From assembly GCF_001625565.1 (NCBI RefSeq), contig NZ_AUXS01000086.1, forward strand, positions 1 through 64,000: a stretch of DNA of 64,000 nucleotides, in the 5' to 3' direction. The translations under genes and the position numbers were made by a program. The notes under the pieces were generated by a model. The model was not told the origin of the DNA, ran no database searches, and saw only the letters and a program-made list of their open reading frames with translations. Below, piece after piece: positions 7,753 to 19,000 of this stretch (its first letter is position 1; every line of letters starts with the position of its first letter). The stretch is from Pseudoalteromonas luteoviolacea NCIMB 1944. GTDB taxonomy: Bacteria; Pseudomonadota; Gammaproteobacteria; Enterobacterales; Alteromonadaceae.

Positions 7753-8922
7753 TTAGACTCCTTCTTGTGTTCTTATTTTTGGCACCTTGACTGTGCCAGC
7801 TTGGCGAGTCAGCCCTCTGATCTTACTCTCATACCACGCGATGCTCATATGCTCCCCTTGCGGATCTCTCGGCAAGGTTAGTCCGCTTTGCGTATCGCAG
7901 AGCACCTGTGTGGCAAACTTAGGATCAATTGCCAAAGCCCGCGCAACACCCACAAAATCCGCAGCGCCGCTCTGTAAACATGCTCTCATTCCTGTGGCGC
8001 TTCGGAATCCCCCCGTGACAACCAACGCGGTGTTCACCTGAGTGCGAATTTGCTTAGCATATTCTAAAAAATAAGATTCCCGCGCTCGTGTGCTCTCTTT
8101 CATATTCCCCATCATGACCGGGTTTTCATAGGTGCCACCTGAGATCTCGATTTGGTCGATCCCCATTTCGTCCAACATCTTGGCAACCTGCATTGACTCC
8201 GCTTCACTAAACCCGCCCCGCTGAAAATCTGCCGAGTTAAGCTTTATGGCCACCGGGTAATCCGGACCCACTGCAAGGCGAATTGACTCATAGGTCGCCA
8301 CTAAGAAGCGCATCCGGTTTTGCAAACTCCCGCCCCATCTATCTGTGCGTATATTATGCAGTGGCGAGAGAAACTGACTGATCAAATAGCCGTGTGCAGC
8401 GTGGATCTGTACGCCGCCAAAGCCCACTTGTTTACAGCGCGCTGCACAGCTGGCAAACTTGTCTATCAGGGCCAAAATTTCCTCGTCCGTCAATGCCCGA
8501 GGCAAATTAAAATGGCGCGCAAGGCCATTGCCCAACGGCACGACTGAGGGGGCCACTGGTTGAGCACATAACTGACTGATAATTTGCTTCCCAGGATGAT
8601 TGATTTGCGCCCAAAAATGGGTGTTATTTTCACTGCCCGCAGCGGTCCAGCGACGAAAGCTGTCTAGATCGCTGTGTTGGTCTAATACCACATCCCTTGC
8701 CCCAGATAGGGCAGCCCTATCAATCATAATATTGCCAGACACTGAAATACCAATGTCTCCCGCAGCCCATAGACGATATAAGGTCACTAACTTATCGGTT
8801 GGATTATGATTTTTATCACCTAACTGTTCACTCATCGCCGATTTAAATATGCGGTTTTTAACCACCACGGAATCGGAAAAGGCATACTGCGCAGCGAGCA
8901 TATCCTGTGCATTGTCTTTCAT
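7753..8922 (-). CDS. mupC: Old-yellow-enzyme family ene-reductase, MupC-like
   Basis: An FMN-dependent NADH:flavin oxidoreductase of about 389 residues, without the C-terminal iron-sulfur/FAD part of 2,4-dienoyl-CoA reductases. Seen: QINHPGKQ (106-113), HAAHGYL (HAAH 174-177, substrate-binding histidines), and the following RTDRWGG segment. MupC of mupirocin is the same family and is thought to reduce a double bond of the chain. The frame is open to an ATG at 9006 overlapping the upstream gene, but the ATG at 8922 has a GGAGG ribosome site at 8928-8932 and begins where family members usually start, so I use it. Confidence 0.85.
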   Translation of the reverse strand: MKDNAQDMLAAQYAFSDSVVVKNRIFKSAMSEQLGDKNHNPTDKLVTLYRLWAAGDIGISVSGNIMIDRAALSGARDVVLDQHSDLDSFRRWTAAGSENNTHFWAQINHPGKQIISQLCAQPVAPSVVPLGNGLARHFNLPRALTDEEILALIDKFASCAARCKQVGFGGVQIHAAHGYLISQFLSPLHNIRTDRWGGSLQNRMRFLVATYESIRLAVGPDYPVAIKLNSADFQRGGFSEAESMQVAKMLDEMGIDQIEISGGTYENPVMMGNMKESTRARESYFLEYAKQIRTQVNTALVVTGGFRSATGMRACLQSGAADFVGVARALAIDPKFATQVLCDTQSGLTLPRDPQGEHMSIAWYESKIRGLTRQAGTVKVPKIRTQEGV

Positions 8923-8993
8923 AAACGCCTCCACGGGCAGCAGCTCACCTACCCGGTTATTATTAAAAATTCCTTGTTTATAGATGGGGATGT

Positions 8994-9926
8994 TTAGTCT
9001 CGGCATGCCTGTAATAACACTTGCGCTCTTAGCCCCGACGCACTGGAATGCAACGCAAAATACTCCCCATGGGCCGCCGTTGAGCAGGCCATATAATCGA
9101 CCAGATTAATAATCGAGTCGGCAGAAAAACAATGTCCAAAGCGCGCGATATTGTCCAGATATAGCTGTGTTTTGCTGACCCCAATACTGCCCTCTTTAAG
9201 GGTGATCACCGGCATGTAGAGATTGTTGCTAAAGACTTTGCTCAGATCGCGAATAGTGAGGTGATTACGATCCATTAATTGCTGTGCTGTTGTGGTAAAA
9301 AGCGGCGTATCGTCGATGTCTTCCCCTGCCACTTTTAACTGTAAGTGTGCATTGACTTGAGAGTCTACAATATTCAGCCCGTCCTCAGGCACCTCGCTCA
9401 GCGCCTTTTTATCAGACACCATAAAACTTGCTGCGCCATCACTAAACAGCGCATAATCTTGAAAACGATGCCGCTCATCACGAATCTTATTACTGGTTAC
9501 CAGCAAAATATGCTGATATTTACCACTTTCAATAAATTGCTTAGCCATATCTAATACTGACAGCAGATTGGCACAGTCAGATACAGTAACTCCCATAGGG
9601 AATGCACGCTCCATACCCAAAGATAGCAGTAGCTGGCTATACGAAAGGGTTTCATCCACTGGACTAAAATCGGAACTACAAATGATCACCAGATCAACCT
9701 CTTGTGGCTCTATTGGCGCACCAGCAAGGGTCTGCTGCATAGACTCAAATGCCATTTCGAATATCGTTTTAGCTGACGTGCGATACCCACCCCAAGCAAA
9801 CAACTTGGGCATATTTGGCAGTCCATATTCTGCTAACACACTGTGAAAAACGTCAACATCATCATATTGGTGCTCAACTTCTCCCAAGAAGTATTTTGCA
9901 GAATGTAAACAGGATAGCCTCATCAT
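8994..9926 (-). CDS. mupB: KASIII-like 3-oxoacyl-ACP synthase, MupB-like
   Basis: A FabH-fold condensing enzyme of 310 residues when started at the ATG at 9926, which has AGAGG 7 nt upstream; the frame runs to 10010 but without a ribosome site. The likely nucleophile is Cys118 in VSDCANLL. The usual FabH partners look altered: where FabH has PHQAN there is FSNNLY (His to Asn), and where it has GNTSAAS there is GHCFSADS (Asn to His). Such changes occur in KASIII relatives that transfer acyl groups or use unusual substrates. In mupirocin, mupB is needed for the fatty acid side chain. The gene directly follows the MmpD-like PKS. Confidence 0.82.
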   Translation of the reverse strand: MMRLSCLHSAKYFLGEVEHQYDDVDVFHSVLAEYGLPNMPKLFAWGGYRTSAKTIFEMAFESMQQTLAGAPIEPQEVDLVIICSSDFSPVDETLSYSQLLLSLGMERAFPMGVTVSDCANLLSVLDMAKQFIESGKYQHILLVTSNKIRDERHRFQDYALFSDGAASFMVSDKKALSEVPEDGLNIVDSQVNAHLQLKVAGEDIDDTPLFTTTAQQLMDRNHLTIRDLSKVFSNNLYMPVITLKEGSIGVSKTQLYLDNIARFGHCFSADSIINLVDYMACSTAAHGEYFALHSSASGLRAQVLLQACRD

Positions 9927-10019
9927 ATTTAAACCTCTAATACTTAAAATATCGTAACTTGCCCCTGCACTATGGCTGCGTTTAGCAGCCACCAGGAGCA
10001 CTGTGTTCATGTCATGTTT

Positions 10020-13000
10020 TTATATCGAGTCTGCAAACTGCGCATTTAAATAATCCGCAAATGCTCGAACAGTCGGGTTTTCGAGCAGCCAAACCGGTTC
10101 AATCTGCATACCCAAGTTTTTACTTAAACGTGAAGAGATCTGCATAGCCGACACAGAATCCATGCCATAGTATTGCAGTGATTCATCGACCGAGATCTCC
10201 TCAACTAATAACGCTTTTTTTACGGTGTCCAGCACGATTTGTTGGATGTCGCGCTGATCATCCAGTGGCTGCTCAGTCGCCGACACAGCTGCAACGTTAA
10301 CAGTGGCGTCTTCAGTACGAGCTTGGCTCTGGCCAAACAAGATGCCATACACTTTTTCTACTTGAGCATCGCTGAAGTGATTGACATCAAACTGAGCTAA
10401 CATGCCAACCATTGCATCCTTAATAGCCCCTTTGTCACCATCACTCAGGTGTGACTGATGTGTCGACCACTCGGTCAAGAGTTGCTCAAGCTGTTCCGAC
10501 TCTGTTGACACAGTGTCTTGCTTGTCGACGTCAAAGAAGTGCTTCGCTTTGTCTTTATCGGAGATCCCGACAAACCCGACCACAGGCTCAGATAAATTCA
10601 AACTCTCACAAAACATCGGCATCGCAGCATCCATATCGATGGGGAGCATGCCATGTTTTTGCATTACATCCCTTCGCGCAGCTGGCATATATCGGTCCAC
10701 GCTCCACCCAGCCCAGCACTGAGATATCGCTCGACCAGAACGCAACCCTTGAGCTGTGAGGCCATTTCGATAGCGAGCAAAACTATTTTGGAAAGCCGCT
10801 GAATAGCCGTAATCCGTTCCGCCTCGCAAGCCAAAAGCAGCTATCGACGAAAACATCATAAAAAAGTCTAAAGGAGCCTCAGCAAGGCAGGTATCTAGAT
10901 TAACCGTACCTGTGACTTTTGCCTGTATCGTGTCGCTAAATTCCTGCCAACTTTTTGCTACCAATAAATTATCGTGCACCAACCTTGCCATATGCACCAC
11001 CCCATGGATCGGCCCCACTTGTTGCGTAACTTGCGCAACAGTTTGCTGCAGTGCCTGTTGATCACAAATATCCACCGCATGGTAATGGATGCGTCCTTTG
11101 TATTGGTTGAGCTGCGCACACAGCGCACGCTGTTCATCATCGAGCACAGAGCGAGACAGCACCACAAAGTTAGCCTGCCAGGTTTTCACCAGCCGCTCAC
11201 ATAACAAACGACCAACAGGACCAAATCCCCCTGTAATAAGGTAAGTTTTTCCATCCTCAAATGCGATTGACTCAGCTCCACCGGGCGATCCCAAGGCAGC
11301 CTCGCCTTGGTGGTATTCAACGTGTCGCTCTACTTGGCGCTTCCCGTGATGATACCGCACTTTTTTAACTGCTTTGTCGACGCCATCGCTTTGCAATACC
11401 TCTTGTAGCAACATTTGTTGTAATGTTTGCTGTTGCGATCCGTGCTGGAGCAAAGTAAAGCGATAACCGTCATTTTCACGATTCACAGATTCATAGAACC
11501 CGGACATAGCATCAAGATACGCTTGGCTGACGGCTCGGTCTTCATAGATATAATACACCTCGACAGCCTGCTGCCAATTATTTTTCATGGTGGCTTTGAG
11601 TAATCCAAACAGCCCCTGTAGGCCAGTTTGTGCAGCTCGTGCACTGTCGTCTAGGCTGTCCATACACAATATAAGATCCGGCAATGACGCCAACGAGTCC
11701 ATCGTTGCGGCCTGCTGATATGACAAGCAGGTAAGCGCTGGGAAATCAGCCAGTTTGGCTTTATCACACACTTGATAGAGCAACTTAGTCAACGCTGCCG
11801 TTTGAGGTTCATCTCCCAATAGATACAAGGTTTTACCTGCCAGCTGTGCCACGGCTTTATCCCAGGAAGCGACGGCGTCAAAAGGAGATGCCGCATAATG
11901 AGGCTGTGTTAACAGCCAAGAGAAAGGCTGCGCATTGGACATCGGCACTGACGCTGCGCCGCTATCAACCTCCTCAGATGAAGGCACCCAATATTTTTTC
12001 TGCTCAAAAGGATAAGTAGGCAGCGGTACTCGGCGACGTTCCGTGTCTAAAAATAAACGACTCAATTCAATGCGATACCCTTGTACAAACAGATCAGCGA
12101 TGATACGCAATGCGTCATACTGCTCCTGCGCGCTGTGGCTGCTGCTGAAGCGCTGCACACACTCATTGCTATATGCTTGTAGTGACACCTGTTTTTTAAA
12201 CGCTTTTCTATCAAAATGCGCATAACTGTAAGTGGGATCCTCTGTGCCTTCGATATAGGCCGTTAGAATTTGTGCCAATTCTTGCTGATCACGCGCAACC
12301 CAAGCCAAGCGGTGTGCACAGTGCTTACGACCATTGAGCAGAGTAAAGCTCGTTGCTGCCAGATCAAGTTCATGACTTTGACTGTGTGCAAGGAGCTGTT
12401 TGGCCATGATCACCAACTGAGGTTGTGACTGTGACGACAACACAAATAAATACTGTGCTCGTGGCGGTTGGACATGCGCACTAACTGGCGCTTCTTCGAG
12501 CACTAGGTGTGCATTGGTGCCACTGAATCCAAAAGAGCTGATCGCGGCAGTTCTTGGTTTGCCTACAGGCTGTTCCCACGGAGTGAGTTCAGTATTGACG
12601 TAAAATGGCGTATCGGCAAAATTGATCTGCTCGTTGAGCTTTTCGAAGTGAATGGTCGGAGGCAGCTGACGATGTTTTAACGCCATTAAAACTTTGACCG
12701 CACTGGCAACGCCAGCAGCCGTGATTGCATGGCCCATATTGGATTTAATTGACCCTAAAGCACATGCATTCGCAGGCTCAGTGGCCTCACTCTGAAAACT
12801 CGCCTTTAAACCTTCACTTTCAATTGGATCCCCTAAACTGGTGCCTGTACCGTGGGCCTCGATCAGCTGAATATCCTCAGCTGCAATGTTAAAACGACGG
12901 TGAACCTCTTTTATCAGCTTTTGCTGCGACTTTGCACTCGGCGCTGTGATGCCATTGCTGGCGCCATCTTGATTGGTACCACTGCCTTTTATGACACCGT

Positions 13001-16000
13001 GAATGTGATCGCCATCCGCCAAGGCATCCGCGAGCCGTTTCAGTATTAACACACCGACCCCTTCAGCGGGCACGAAGCCATCCGCTGCGGTATCAAATGT
13101 CTGGCAGCGGCCCTGTTTAGACAACATATTGGCACGATCCGCTTGCAGATAGAATTCAGGGCTTGATTGCACAAACACCCCGCCAGCAAGTGCCACATCT
13201 AACTCGCCGGACCACAACCCTTGACACGCTAAATGAATCGCAACCAAAGAACTTGAACAGGCCGTATCTACTGCCACAGCAGGCCCCGTCAGGTTCAAAT
13301 AATAAGATAACCGCGCCGGTGTGATAGAGCCGGCATTCCCCCAAAATGCTTGAGCAGGGGCATCTTGCGACAAAATGTTCTTGTAGTCACCGCTATTACA
13401 GCCAACATACACTCCCGCTTTTTCACCAAAGTTGGGATCACCGGCATAACCTGCATCTTCAAGCGCTTTCCAAGACTCCTGTAGGAACAATCGCTGCTGT
13501 GGATCCATATAGGTTGCTTCTGTCCCAGAGATATTAAAAAAGCCTGGGTCAAATTGCTCGATGTCACGAAGAAAGCCCCCTTGGGCACAAAAATCAGTGG
13601 ATAGCCCAGCGTATTTTGACATATCCCAACGGGTTATTGGCGTCACTAGATCAACGCGATTAGCAATATTTTGCCATAGCGCATCCACACTCTCAGAGCC
13701 TGGAAAACGACCACTCATCCCCACCACCGCGATCGCCTCATCTGGGTACTCGCGACGACTTGGCTGCTGTTGCATATCCTGTTTAGGCATAGGTTGAATG
13801 TCATTGGACGAAGGCGTAAGGTCATTGTCCGAAGCGGTTTGAAGCGCTTGCGCACCGTCAAAGCTATTCGCCTTTTGTGCGATATTGCGCTCTGGATAGC
13901 TCGTCAAAATATGTTCCGCCAGTTGGTGTACTGACACATAATCAAACAGCACTGTGGTACTGAGCTCAATGCCTAACTGTTGGGAAATATGTTGCGCCAC
14001 AGCGACCCCTGAGATGGAGTCCAAACCATAGTCCGCAAACCCTTCGTGGGGATCAATATCAGCCACACGGACTTTCAAAGCATCACACAGCGCTTGCGTG
14101 ATCACCTCATAAATTGCAGCTTGCTGCGCATCATCAGCGGCTATTGATTGGCTGCTGTGTGTCGCCGACAACTCCGGTGGCGCTGATATCGATGCCGTTG
14201 CCTCGGCGATATCAGGGTTTTGCGCCACTATATGCTGGCAGAGCTGTTCGACATTAACGTGGTCGAATAACACCGTGGTGTTGAGGTCAATGTGTAGTTC
14301 ATTGGAGATGGTTTGCGCTACATTCACACCTGTAATGGAGTCTAGTCCATAATCCGAAAAGGCTTCTGTTGGTTCAATCACCTCTGGCGGCACTTTCAAT
14401 GCGTGAGACAGTGCCCGCGTGACAATTGACATCACCTCAGCGTGATCAGCTTGCGACGATTGCACCGGAGCTGCGCGACCAACCGATGACGTGACCTGTG
14501 TTAGCTCATTATCAGCTTTATCTGATAACAAAGACACCACATACTGTGCCAGCTGCTCCACATTAACATAGTCAAATAGCACCGTAGTGTTGAGCTCTAC
14601 GTCCAACTCAGTGGAAATGGTTTGCGCCACATTAACGCCTGTGATCGAGTCTAAACCATAGTCAGAAAACGCTTCAGTGGGGTCAATTGACGCTTTTGGC
14701 ACTTTCAATGCCGCCGAAAATGCCTCCAAGATCACTGAACTTACCTCAGTCAGCTGCGGTGCAATTTGCCCTGAACTGGGAGTAGCTACGGCCACAGTCT
14801 GTGCCTCTTGCGCTGCCGGTTTAGCGACATCTAAAGGTAGAGCTGTGCTGTGCGCCTGCTTGGGGGTCATATAATTACCATCACTGATCGCAATGACAAT
14901 TTGCTGACCCATGCCATGAGATTGTGGCGCGGGGAAGTAGCTTTGGCTAAAACCCTGTGCAGCCAAACAATGTTGCCAGCCCGATGAAGATAACCCCGGC
15001 GAATACGGCATTCGCAAAGCAGCATCTTGATACAGCCACCAACCATCTAACAAGCCAAAGGTCAGATGGCTATATACCGAGCGCTCACTCAGTTCATTGA
15101 GGATCAATACACCATTGCGTTTGAGCAGCGCTTTGGTGTGTGCCAAGGTGGTGCTGATACTCTTCGTGGCATGTAATACTTGTGCTGCTATGACGATATC
15201 ATAACTGCCTGTATTCACCCCTTGCGCCAATAGGGGCTGTTCGATATTGAGCAACTGCGTTTTGATAAATGGAAAGTCTGCCACATAGTGGGTTTGTGCA
15301 TGATTGAGAAATGCCTGAGAGACATCGGTGTAACAATATTCAGCAATCTGTGGCGCAAACGGTCTCAGCTTTTCTAACAAGCCCGCAGTGGTGCCACCCG
15401 TTCCAGCACCGATCTCCAGTATTCTCAGTTTATGGCCATGCCCCTGTTGCTGCCATGCTCGAATAGCGGCACAAACAGTCAGTGCGACATCATGGTTAAA
15501 GTAGTCCGACACCTCATTATTTTTATACACCCCTTCTACTAGAGCCATGGACGACTGAGGGAACATAATATCGGTGGCTTTTATCTTCCCAGTGATGATA
15601 TCAGGTATGGCCGTGACCATGGCATCCAATAGCGTCGCTTTAGCCGCGATCAGGTTGTTGTCTTGGTTGTGCTGGCAATATTGTTTCCAGCGCTGCCTGC
15701 AGGTATCCGCATCAAGTGCCTGCATTGGCTGTAAAGAAAGCAACTGCTGCCCCACTTGTTTGATCCACCCAGCTTGCTGTAATAGCTCCACACTGTAGGT
15801 CAACCACTGACTAAACATCGTCTCGTGATACGCACTCAACCCCAGCCCCTGTATGCGACCAACCAGCTCGGAAATCCTCACCTCTGAACCAGAGTGTACA
15901 GCAAGCACTCCCGCTGCACGTAATTGCACAGCTAACAATGGCAGTAAAGCTTCTGCCAAGGCTTGATTGGCTTGCTGATCTAATTGCCCAAGATGTCTGA

Positions 16001-19000
16001 GGGCTTGTTGACGCGCAGCTCCCTCCTGATAGGCCAAGTCAAATTCAGCCTGAATATCCGCTAAGACATTGTGCAGCTTCGGCGCTCGTGTGATCTGAGC
16101 GTGTTCGTTGACGCCGCCGATCTGTGCCCTGCTGTCCACACGAATAAATCCAAGTTGTGGCTCGTCACTGCTCAGTAAGTGATGGATAGCCGCCAGGGCA
16201 GGTTCGGGTTGGATCGATAAGATACCAGCTTTTTCCATTCTCTGACGATAAGACGCGTCGCTCACTGCACCGACATCTCCCCAGTAACCCCAATTGATCA
16301 CGCTCACTTTGCACGACCAATGGCGGTTCATTTGTGTTGCGAAGACATCTTCAAACACCGAACCTGTGGCATAGTTTGCCTGACCTGGGTTGCGTGTGAA
16401 TGCGATTAAGGATGAGAAAAACAAAGCAAAATCTAACAATTCAGCGTTAAATGTTTGTGCCAAACACAGGGATATATCCACTTTGGCGCTTAAACAGCCG
16501 AGGAACTCATCCTGTGACATTCTGGCCAAACTGCGATCTTGCAGCACCAATGCAGAGTGCACCACCCCGTGGATGTGCGGGTGGTGTACTTTAATTGAAT
16601 CCAACGCGTCACGCATAGCGACGGGGTCACTGGCATCTGCGCACAGATACCAAGGTTTAGGACCATATTGTGCAAGACGCTCTATGGCGCCGCTGATCTC
16701 AGCATCTTGTTCACGACGGCCAATCCAGATCACATGGGCTTGATGGTTTTTAATCATCATCTCACTCCACACCTGACCTAAACCGCCAGCGCCGCCAACA
16801 ACCACGTAAACCCCGCCATCGCGATAGGGCTCACTCGACACACTCGGTGGCGTGTAGGGGTAAAGTTGTTGAACAAACCATTGCCCCTGTCGGTAAGCTA
16901 TCGATACACCATCGGTGGCTTGCTCAACACGACTCAGCGCGTGTATTGGCAAGCCACTGATAAAATCGCTATCTACAGCAGTGACATGCCAGTTTTTGTA
17001 TTCTTTGGCCAAGCAACCAAATAGACCATGTAGGCTCGCATAAGCAGGATCTGCGCCCTCATCCGGCAAGACGGAAAAGGCATGGATCGTAACCAGTTTG
17101 ATATCCAGTGCCCGATTTGCATAACCACACTGTAGCAACGCCTTGATAAAGTTAAAGCACAGCAATGCGCTCCCTTTTTGCATACTGCTGAGCTTAGTGT
17201 AAGCAAGGTCTAAATCATTGTCTGACGCACTGTCATAGTTCAGTTCAACATTGGCAGCTAAACACACGATTTCGTCAAATTGGCCAGCATGGGTGATCTT
17301 GTTGACAATGTCCTCAACAGAGTAGCTCTCTTTGAGCGCAATGCTTGTACCTTTGTTATATTGCAATACGCTGAGCGCTTTTGAGTAGTCTCCCAATTCA
17401 ACCACCAACGTATTGCGTTGTGTATCGCGACTGTCATGCTCGCTGGCAACGGCGACAGTTGTCCAGCGCGGTATTAAATATTGATCCCACGCTTCGCTCG
17501 AGCTTGAGACCAATGACCCCGCGCTCTGGCTTGAGCTGATGTTGGTCACCTTGGTCTGCTCATCTGAAGGCGTTTGATGTACGCTGCCCGGCCCATGATA
17601 GGGCATCACAGCTAACTGTTTAAATTGCACGCTTAGTTCACCTTTGTTATTGAACACCTCAATATTAAATTGATGTTTTGCCCCCTTCTCGTCTCGATTG
17701 CACAGCACCCACATAGTGGCACTTAGCGCTGCGTGGATGCGCACTTGCTGACATGAGAACGGCACCATCAAACGAGGATCCGCATCTTGTATATAAAATG
17801 CTTTGATTGCTTGCAAAGCCGCATCCATCAGGCCCGGATGCAAAGTGAATGTACCTAACTGGTTTTCCTCTGTCTGCGCAAGCGCGATATTAGCAAGTGT
17901 CTGAGTTGGGGTGATGTACAAGGCTTGGACCAAACGATGTGTCTCACCATATTCAATGCCATGCTGCGCAAATGCCGCATAGAATTCAGCTGGTGCAATG
18001 GTGCGAGCACCGGCCATTAATTGTTGTAAATCAGGCTGTTTATTGCCAACGAAGCGGCCGTGTTGTGCCCCCTGTTCCTCGATGTTGATCCGCGCATTCA
18101 TACACAGCGCGTCATTATGTTGCACCGTAAAATCAATATTGTTGTTGCTGCCTTTCGGGGCCAGAGCCATCTCAATACGACCACCTTGTTGAGCCACGAC
18201 CACAGCGCGGCGCCACACAATATTTGACAGCGAGAGACGGTCACTCTCCGTGAGTTTATGCACGTCTTTGGCAGCTTGCACCGCCATTTCTAGATAGGCG
18301 ACACCCGGCAGTACTTTTTCGCCACTCACTTGATGGTCACGCAAGAACCACTCCTGCCCATTAAAATCGTTTTCATAACGCACACCCGAAAAATTGGATG
18401 TATTGCGCTGCAACAACGGATGCTGATGTGGCGTGACAGGCGCAAGTTGTGGCGCATCATCACAAATTGATGTGTACCAATATGAGTCCTGCTTGAATGG
18501 ATAAGTCGGCAAAGACACGCGACGAACATGCTGATCTGTAAACCACTGTGCCTGCACATCGACATTTTGCCCCAAACACCAGTCGAGCAACCAAGGATAT
18601 GCGGTAAAATCCGTAGCAGCTTGGTGTTGTTCGTTCGCCGCTTTGATATTTGCACTGAATACACCGGTTGCCGCTTGCCCGCCTTGATAAGACTTCAGCT
18701 TCTCAACCAACTCAGAGCGAGAACTGGCGATGATCACCAAACGTTCTTTGAGCGCTTTGCGTCCAACTTGCAGCGTATACGCAATATCAGCAAGAGCGAC
18801 TGAGTCAAAATGCCCCGCTGCAAACCACGCTAAGAAATCACTGACCAATGTACTTAACTGCTGAGACGTTGCAGCAGAGAACATATAGGGCAGCGCCACA
18901 TCACTGTCATCAGCTGAACTGCGTGCAGCCACTGGATACTCCTCAAGCACAATATGTGCATTCGCCCCACCCGCACCAAATGAAGAGATACCGGCGCGAT

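Noticed and set aside
8923..9006. 28-residue N-terminal extension of the old-yellow-enzyme reductase
   Set aside because: GGAGG stands 6 nt (8923-8927 between) before the ATG at 8922, and the extension overlaps the preceding gene and has no family match.
9927..10010. 28-residue N-terminal extension of the KASIII-like protein
   Set aside because: No ribosome site precedes the ATG at 10010, while the ATG at 9926 has AGAGG at good spacing and fits the family start.
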